From an uncultured Pelagibacteraceae bacterium (lineage in GTDB: Bacteria; Pseudomonadota; Alphaproteobacteria; Pelagibacterales; Pelagibacteraceae), in contig CABZJA010000011.1 of the NCBI GenBank assembly GCA_902525935.1, positions 1 to 35,208 of the forward strand: a stretch of 35,208 nucleotides of DNA. Direction: 5' to 3'. Position numbers and translations under genes: made by a program. Shown in pieces: positions 30,601 through 35,208 of this stretch (positions are counted from its first letter, which is position 1; the number at the start of each line of letters is the position of its first letter). The notes beneath the pieces were generated by a model. The model was given only the letters and a program-made list of their open reading frames with translations. It made no database searches and was not told the origin of the DNA.

Positions 30601-32112
30601 TGTATCATCTCCCATTGATCCAGTTGCTTCTTTTGCATCTTCAGCCATAGGATGTAGAATTAACTCTAAATCTTCTAAACTAATTCCAAAAGTATACTGT
30701 CTACGTCTTAACGCTTCTCCCTCAAAATTATATTTCTCATTTGATACAGTTAATTTTTCGTCCAAATCTATGATTTGAGAATTAAAATGTTTAAATTCTT
30801 TTGATAAATCGTCTTTGATGTCCTTATTTAAAAAAACTTTGCCTTTCTCAATTTTAACACCAATAATTTCACCAGGTCCCAGTCTTCCTTTTGATACAAT
30901 TTTATTTTCATCAATTTCTATCATTCCAGTTTCTGAACCTGCAAAAAGCAACTTATCCGTAGTGATTGCATATCTTAATGGTCTTAACCCATTTCTATCA
31001 TTGGCTGCAATTACCCATTCATTGTCTGTAGCTGCAATCGCCGCAGGACCATCCCACGGTTCCATTGTGCTATTTAAAAAATTAAACAATTGTTGATGAT
31101 TTTTTGGTAAAGTCTTATTTTTTTTTGACCATGCATCTGGTACTAGCATTAATTTAGCTAATGGTGCTGGTTTTCCAGATTTATTTAATAATTCAAAAAC
31201 ATTATCAAGTGCAGCAGAGTCAGAGACCCCTTTTTGTATAACTGGTTTTAAATTTTCAACATCTTCAAAAAGTGGACTAGTCATTTCTTGCTCATGTACT
31301 CGCATCCAATTTTTATTTCCTTTATATGTGTTGATCTCGCCATTGTGAGCTATTGCTCTGAAAGGTTGAGCCAAACTCCAGCTTGGCGCTGTATTTGTAG
31401 AAAATCTTTGATGAAATATTGCATATCTAGATTCAAATCTTTTATCTTTCAAATCTAAGTAAAAATCAGAAATTCCTTCTGCTAAATACAGACCTTTGTA
31501 AATAATTGATTTTGAACTAATTGAACAAATATAAAAATTATTCAAAGATAACTGAAAAGCTTTGTTTTCTATCTTTTTTCTTGTCTCATAAATTTTTCTT
31601 TCTAAATTTTTATCAAGTAAATTTTTATCATTTGATTTAAAAAGAACCTGCATAATTTCTGGCATTGTTTGAAAGGCTTTTTCTCCTAATATTTTTGGAT
31701 TAACTGGGACCTGTCTCCACCCATAAATGCTAAAATTGTTTTTAGTTAGTTCGCTTTCGACAATTGTCTTACAACTTTCTTGTGCTGAATAATCATTTCT
31801 TGGTAAAAATATCATTCCAACACATATCTCTGAGTTGTCATGTTCATGACCTGTTACCTCTATTTTTTCTATAAAAAAATCCTTTGGAATTTCTAGGTGT
31901 ATTCCAGCTCCATCACCTGTTTTCCCATCAGCATCCACAGCTCCACGATGCCAGACAGCTTTTAAAGCTTCAATTCCGTATTCAACAATAGTTCTTGATT
32001 TTTTGCCCTCAGTAGAAACTATTACCCCAACTCCGCATGCATCATGCTCCATTTCTTCAGAATAAACATGATTATTCTTTAAAATTTTTAAATTTTTCTC
32101 TCTTAATTTCAT
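27607..32112 (-). CDS. gltB: Glutamate synthase large (alpha) subunit
   Basis: GltB makes two glutamates from glutamine and 2-oxoglutarate, with electrons from GltD. The mature N-terminal nucleophile is C26 in HDACGVG, after a 25-residue propeptide. The glutaminase (class II amidotransferase) domain runs to about residue 420 and includes IAHNGEINTYKGN. A central domain follows, then the FMN-binding synthase domain (KPGEGGQLPGFKV, ISGHNGGTGATP) with the 3Fe-4S ligands in CIMVRQCHSNTC (Cx5Cx4C). The C-terminal beta-helix (GXGXG) domain includes GNTVLYGATSGKLYAAGQAG. At 1501 residues it is full length. It follows gltD with a TAATG overlap. Confidence 0.97.
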   Translation of the reverse strand: MKLREKNLKILKNNHVYSEEMEHDACGVGVIVSTEGKKSRTIVEYGIEALKAVWHRGAVDADGKTGDGAGIHLEIPKDFFIEKIEVTGHEHDNSEICVGMIFLPRNDYSAQESCKTIVESELTKNNFSIYGWRQVPVNPKILGEKAFQTMPEIMQVLFKSNDKNLLDKNLERKIYETRKKIENKAFQLSLNNFYICSISSKSIIYKGLYLAEGISDFYLDLKDKRFESRYAIFHQRFSTNTAPSWSLAQPFRAIAHNGEINTYKGNKNWMRVHEQEMTSPLFEDVENLKPVIQKGVSDSAALDNVFELLNKSGKPAPLAKLMLVPDAWSKKNKTLPKNHQQLFNFLNSTMEPWDGPAAIAATDNEWVIAANDRNGLRPLRYAITTDKLLFAGSETGMIEIDENKIVSKGRLGPGEIIGVKIEKGKVFLNKDIKDDLSKEFKHFNSQIIDLDEKLTVSNEKYNFEGEALRRRQYTFGISLEDLELILHPMAEDAKEATGSMGDDTPLAVLSDKYRPLYHFFRQNFSQVTNPPIDSLRENKVMSLKTRFGNLGNILDFDTLTKENIYVLNSPILSNSQFEKFIKFFGKNSHIIDCTFSKNENLSVAIRRIQQESEIAVRQGVTQLILSDKDISEDKFPIPVLLSVGAINTSLIENKLRGYVSINVQSGEALDTHSFATLIGVGATTVNPYLAFDSLYQRHNKKLFGQFSFDECVERFIKSVNAGLLKIMSKMGISVLSSYRGGCNFETVGLSRTIVNDYFPGVVSKISGIGLSGIEKKIREIHKEAFESSEKVLPIGGIYRYRKNGETHQYQGKLIHLLQSAVGNNSYETYKKYVKGIYNLPPINLRDLIDFRKKKLGSSLEINEVEPIENILRRFGSGSMSHGALSKEAHETLAIGMNRIKGASCSGEGGEDERRFKVMDSGDTANSRVKQIASARFGVTINYLNNCNEIEIKIAQGAKPGEGGQLPGFKVTDEIAKLRHSTPGVTLISPPPHHDIYSIEDLAQLIYDLKQINPKARIGVKLVASSGVGTIAAGVAKAEADIILISGHNGGTGATPQTSVKYVGIPWEMGLTEANQVLTLNNLRHKVTLRTDGGIKTGRDVVIAAMMGAEEYGVATTALVAMGCIMVRQCHSNTCPVGVCTQDDKLREKFTGTPDKIVNLFTFIASEVREILAEIGFKSLNEIIGRTDLLMQVNKASPNLDDLDLNPLFVQTDPGRHKRYCENYSINKVPDTLDQEIWPEIEKSLDNSEKIDKEFHIKNTNRAVGTRISHYLYKKYGYEKLNDNFLTLKFKGSAGQSFGAFSSKGLKLVLKGDANDYVGKGLSGATILIKLADDSNLISNENTIIGNTVLYGATSGKLYAAGQAGDRFAVRNSGATAVVEGCDSNGCEYMTGGNIVILGDIGDNFGAGMTGGIAFIYDPENQFDKKVNPESVVWQTPETKFWIEHLRKLIQEHAIETNSTISKKIVENFENEINNFVQVCPKEMLDKLENPISNKKLVNQAS

Positions 32113-33545
32113 TATGCAACTTTTAATTTTTGTTTAGCTTGTAAGTAATTTTCAATTGAAACCGCAGCGTCTCTTCCATCTTTTATTGCCCAAACTACCA
32201 AGGAAGCTCCTCTAACAATATCTCCAGCAGCGAAAACTCCATCAACACTTGTTTCCATTGTGTCAAAATCAGCTTTTATAGTTCCCCATCTTGATACTTG
32301 TAATTTTTCTTCATTAAATAATTTTGGAAGATCCTCTGGATCAAATCCAAGTGCTTTGATTACAAGATCGGCTTTAATTTCAAAATCTGAATTTTCTTCC
32401 AAAACAGGTTTTCTCCTACCACTCTCATCTGGTTCACCAAGTTTCATCTTATCCACCAAAACACTTTCAATTTTATCTGTTCCTCTAAATTCTTTTGGAC
32501 TTGTTAACCATATAAATTCTACACCTTCTTCTTCTGCATTACCCACTTCCCTTGCAGAACCTGGCATATTTTCTCTATCTCTTCTATATAAACATTTAAC
32601 TGATTTAGCATTTTGTCTTACTGATGTTCTTAAACAATCCATTGCAGTATCTCCACCGCCAATAACTACAACGTCTTTGCCTTCAGCATTTAAAGTTCCA
32701 TTATCAAATAACTCCACTGCATCTCCTAATCCTTTTTTATTTGATGCTGTTAAAAATTCCATTGCAGGAAAAATATTGCTCAAATGGTTACCGGGTAATT
32801 TAACCTCTCTGGCTTTGTAAACACCTGTAGCAATCAAAACTGCATCATGTTTTTCCCTTAATTCAGTTAATGTCGAGTCTCTTCCAACCTCGAAATTAAG
32901 AACAAATTGAATTCCACTTTCCTCTAACAACTTAATTCTTCTTTGAACAACATGCTTCTCTAATTTAAAACCTGGTATTCCATAAATTAATAGTCCACCC
33001 GCTCTGTCATAACGATCGTAAATTGTTACTTTGTATCCTTTTTTTCTTAGCTGTTCTCCACATGCTAGTCCTGCTGGACCGGATCCTATTATTCCAACAC
33101 TCTCGTTCTTCTCAATGGATATTTCGATTGGTTTAACCCATCCATTTTCCCAAGCTTTTTCTGTAATATATTTTTCTATTGATCCAATAGTAACCGTTCC
33201 GTGACCAGATTGTTCTATTACGCAATTACCTTCACACAATCTATCTTGAGGACATATCCTGCCGCATACTTCTGGCATATTATTTGTGCTTTGGGATAAT
33301 TGATATGCCTCTTCATATCTTCCTTCTGCTGTCAGTTTTAGCCAATCTGGTATATTGTTACTCAGTGGACAATGAACTTGGCAAAAAGGTACTCCACATT
33401 GAGAACATCTACTTGATTGTTGAATTGCTCTATCTTTTAAAAATTCTTGGTATATTTCACCAAAATCCTCTTTACGATCTGATACCCCTCTTTTAGGTGG
33501 ACTTTGCTGACCTATATCTACAAACTTTAGCATTTTTTCTGACAT
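32112..33545 (-). CDS. gltD: Glutamate synthase small (beta) subunit
   Basis: GltD oxidises NADPH and passes electrons through FAD and 4Fe-4S clusters to GltB. The N-terminal cluster ligands are CSQCGVPFCQVHC (Cx2Cx4Cx3C) and CGRICPQDRLCEGNC (Cx3Cx5Cx3C). The FAD site is GSGPAGLACGEQL, with RAGGLLIYGIPGFKLEK nearby; the NADPH site is VIGGGDTAMDC with the RRDRENMPGS loop; a second FAD contact is AAGDIVRGASLVVWA. At 477 residues it is normal. It comes first, before gltB, the reverse of the E. coli gltBD order. The upstream 178-nt gap is shared with divergent uppP. Confidence 0.97.
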   Translation of the reverse strand: MSEKMLKFVDIGQQSPPKRGVSDRKEDFGEIYQEFLKDRAIQQSSRCSQCGVPFCQVHCPLSNNIPDWLKLTAEGRYEEAYQLSQSTNNMPEVCGRICPQDRLCEGNCVIEQSGHGTVTIGSIEKYITEKAWENGWVKPIEISIEKNESVGIIGSGPAGLACGEQLRKKGYKVTIYDRYDRAGGLLIYGIPGFKLEKHVVQRRIKLLEESGIQFVLNFEVGRDSTLTELREKHDAVLIATGVYKAREVKLPGNHLSNIFPAMEFLTASNKKGLGDAVELFDNGTLNAEGKDVVVIGGGDTAMDCLRTSVRQNAKSVKCLYRRDRENMPGSAREVGNAEEEGVEFIWLTSPKEFRGTDKIESVLVDKMKLGEPDESGRRKPVLEENSDFEIKADLVIKALGFDPEDLPKLFNEEKLQVSRWGTIKADFDTMETSVDGVFAAGDIVRGASLVVWAIKDGRDAAVSIENYLQAKQKLKVA

Positions 33546-33593
33546 AGTGGAGGCTGTATATACGATAAAAATTTTTTAATAAACAATAATAAG

Positions 33594-33622
33594 GTCATAA
33601 TTGCTGACATATATTTTGACAA
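33594..33622 (-). promoter_or_regulatory. Candidate sigma-70-type promoter for gltD-gltB
   Basis: On the minus strand TTGTCA (33617-33622) is followed by a 17-nt spacer and TATGAC (33594-33599). The -35 matches consensus at 5 of 6 positions and the -10 at 4 of 6. Initiation near 33587 would give a leader of about 40 nt. The same bases read on the + strand give TTGACA at 33616-33621, facing uppP but without a well-spaced -10. Confidence 0.3.
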
Positions 33623-33652
33623 AATCAAGTAAAACAAGACATTTTCTAATAC

Positions 33653-33671
33653 GTGCATAGTTGATATGCAC
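33653..33671. repeat. Short inverted repeat upstream of uppP
   Basis: GTGCAT and ATGCAC flank a 7-nt centre AGTTGAT. The 6-bp arms are perfect and relatively GC-rich for this sequence. It lies 52 bp before the uppP ATG in the gltD/uppP divergent region. It could be a regulator site or a leader hairpin; there is no U run. A chance occurrence is possible. Confidence 0.3.
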
Positions 33672-33723
33672 CCATGTAATTGCTTTATTTTGGCTATATT
33701 TACATTATGAATTGTTTATTCTA

Positions 33724-34491
33724 ATGATTTCAGAATATTTTGAGGCCTTTTTTCTATCAATTGTGCAAGGTATATCTGAGTTTATTCCGGTTAGCTCGTC
33801 TGCACATCTTTTAATTATATCAAAATTAAGTGACTTTAGTGTTAGTAACCTTCAATTAGATATTAGTCTACATTTAGGTTCTTTGTTAGCAATTATTTTA
33901 TTTTTTAGAAAAGAGTTAATAAATATCATTAATAATAAAAATATATTTCTATTAATAATTCTTGGGTCTATACCATTAGTTATTATTGGTTATATTTTTT
34001 ACTCCACAAATTTAATTGATCAATTTAGAAACTTAAAAGTTGTCGCTTGGACAACTCTAATTTTTGGAGTTTTATTATACTTTTCAGATAAGTTTGAATT
34101 GAAAAATAAAATTTCTTCAGAATTAAATATTAAAAGTATAATTATAATAGGGTTATTTCAGATTTTAGCTATTATTCCAGGAGTAAGTAGATCAGGGATA
34201 GTAATTACAGCTTCAAGATTTTTAAAATTTGACAGAGTTGAGTCATCAAAGATAGCTTTTTATTTGTCCATTCCAGCTTTAACAGGTGCAAGTGTTTTGG
34301 GATTTAAAGATGTTATTGATGATCAAATAAATTTTGATAAAATATTTATTTTTTCTACTTTAGCTTCATTTTTATTTTCTTATTTTACAATTAAATATTT
34401 TCTTATTTATGTTAAAATATTTAGTTTGAGTTTTTTTGTTATTTATAGAATAGTTTTAAGTATTATTCTTTTTGCAATTATATACTTATAA
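33724..34491 (+). CDS. uppP: Undecaprenyl-diphosphate phosphatase
   Basis: UppP (BacA) dephosphorylates undecaprenyl diphosphate at the membrane, recycling the lipid carrier for peptidoglycan and O-antigen. I choose ATG 33724 (255 aa); an in-frame TTG at 33661 adds 21 residues with no family counterpart. Motif 1 is GISEFIPVSSSAHL (16-29) with catalytic-type E19 and H28, and motif 2 is PGVSRSG, both on the same membrane pocket. Seven to eight hydrophobic segments follow the expected topology. The 3' end overlaps the convergent transporter gene by 6 nt. Confidence 0.94.
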   Translation: MISEYFEAFFLSIVQGISEFIPVSSSAHLLIISKLSDFSVSNLQLDISLHLGSLLAIILFFRKELINIINNKNIFLLIILGSIPLVIIGYIFYSTNLIDQFRNLKVVAWTTLIFGVLLYFSDKFELKNKISSELNIKSIIIIGLFQILAIIPGVSRSGIVITASRFLKFDRVESSKIAFYLSIPALTGASVLGFKDVIDDQINFDKIFIFSTLASFLFSYFTIKYFLIYVKIFSLSFFVIYRIVLSIILFAIIYL

Positions 34492-35208
34492 TTTTTTTGA
34501 AGTTGGAGCAACCTGAGAAAATATTACAGCCATAAGAATGAATACACATCCTATAATATTATTTATTTTAAGAACTTGACTTAAAATAATCCATCCAGCA
34601 ATTGTTGCAAATACACCTTCAAGAGAGTAAATTATTGCTGCAGGAGCTTCTTCAATATTTTTTTGTGCAAACATTTGTAAAGTAAAAGCAATTCCTCCAG
34701 ATAAGACGCCTGCATATAATATTGAACTATACTCAGTTAAAATTTTTGTAATAACTACTTCCTCTAAAATAAAAGCAAATATAAGAGATAAACCAAAAAC
34801 AAGAGCTGCTTGTAATGCTGCATAAAAAATCGGTATATTAAATTTCTCCATAAATTTTCCAGCAAAAATTATATGTAAAGCCCAAAATAGTGAGCATAGA
34901 ATTACTAAAGCATCACCTGTCATGATTTCAGAGTTTGAAAAATCACTTAATAGGTAAACACCTATTATACATAAACCTATTGAAGGCCAAAGACTCCAAT
35001 GGACTTTAATTGAATAAATAAAAAATAATAAAATTGGAACTAATGGAACGTAAAAAACTGTAAAAAAGGCTGCATTAGCGATATTCGTGTATTGTAATGC
35101 GGCTTGTTGCAAGTAGGTGCCCAAAAATAATGATATACTCATTAAAAATAAATATTTTAAAAATAATTTTTTATTAGAATTGATTTCATAATTAATTTTT
35201 TTTCTCTC
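34486..35208 (-). CDS. EamA/DMT-family transporter (5' end outside the window)
   Basis: The frame stays open past the Met at 35142 to the right edge (22 more codons, including KKINYEINSNKKLFLKYLFL), so the true start lies beyond 35208 and the visible part is the C-terminal 240 residues. About eight hydrophobic segments are visible. Features of the drug/metabolite exporter family are LQQAALQYTNIANAAFFTVF, where the first EamA repeat ends, and the second repeat with LEGVFATIAGWIILSQ followed by IIGCVFILMAVIFSQ. Members export amino acids or small metabolites; the substrate cannot be told. It converges on uppP. Confidence 0.85.
   Translation of the reverse strand, partial: ERKKINYEINSNKKLFLKYLFLMSISLFLGTYLQQAALQYTNIANAAFFTVFYVPLVPILLFFIYSIKVHWSLWPSIGLCIIGVYLLSDFSNSEIMTGDALVILCSLFWALHIIFAGKFMEKFNIPIFYAALQAALVFGLSLIFAFILEEVVITKILTEYSSILYAGVLSGGIAFTLQMFAQKNIEEAPAAIIYSLEGVFATIAGWIILSQVLKINNIIGCVFILMAVIFSQVAPTSKKL

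Noticed and set aside
33661..33723. Longer uppP start at TTG 33661
   Set aside because: It adds a 21-residue segment absent from the family; the ATG at 33724 leads directly into motif 1 at the usual distance.

Overview
The window looks like a chromosomal segment from a streamlined, AT-rich marine alphaproteobacterium, most likely of the SAR11 / Pelagibacterales type (inference). The evidence is strong A/T codon bias, almost no intergenic space, start/stop overlaps between most neighbours, and gene groupings typical of alphaproteobacteria (bolA-J protein-cobS-cobT, def-fmt-truA, a RegB-type kinase beside a gyrase subunit). No phage, transposon, integrase, CRISPR array or obvious horizontally acquired island is visible; almost everything is core metabolism and information processing. 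No gene-free stretch exceeds 300 bases.

Layout. 1-3591 (+): the 3' end of a HAD hydrolase, then dapD and dapE (succinylase branch of lysine/diaminopimelate synthesis), a histone-deacetylase-fold hydrolase and a small SET-domain lysine methyltransferase, all overlapping or within 7 nt of each other. 3581-7619 (-): a 46-residue membrane miniprotein and an unrecognised 579-residue secreted protein, followed by def, fmt and truA. 7716-9330 (+): aroK and aroB (shikimate pathway). 9310-9570 (-): bolA. 9591-12872 (+): a zinc-ribbon-like J-domain protein, cobS and cobT. 12864-26810 (-): a long information-processing cluster read in the order glycosyltransferase, thrS, infC, rpmI, rplT, pheS, pheT, lepA, membrane-anchored methyltransferase, tRNA-Ser(GGA), gyrB, regB. 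26853-27614 (+): a lone alpha/beta hydrolase. 27607-33545 (-): gltD and gltB (glutamate synthase, small subunit first). 33724-34491 (+): uppP. 34486-35208 (-): an EamA-type transporter cut by the window end.

How the genes work together. dapDE, aroKB and gltDB supply diaminopimelate/lysine, aromatic precursors and glutamate. thrS, infC, rpmI, rplT, pheST, lepA, def, fmt, truA and tRNA-Ser serve initiation, charging, elongation and N-terminal maturation. uppP recycles the lipid carrier for peptidoglycan. RegB is a quinone/redox-sensing kinase whose partner RegA is not in the window. CobS/CobT form a MoxR-AAA/VWA-type pair with no other cobalamin gene in view.

The points most worth a second look are the deacetylase/SET pair, the loss of the acidic residue after the phospho-His of RegB, the overlooked miniprotein gene overlapping the unknown secreted protein, a 13-bp-arm inverted repeat between tRNA-Ser and gyrB, and the fact that all five convergent gene pairs overlap at their 3' ends, leaving no room for separate intrinsic terminators.
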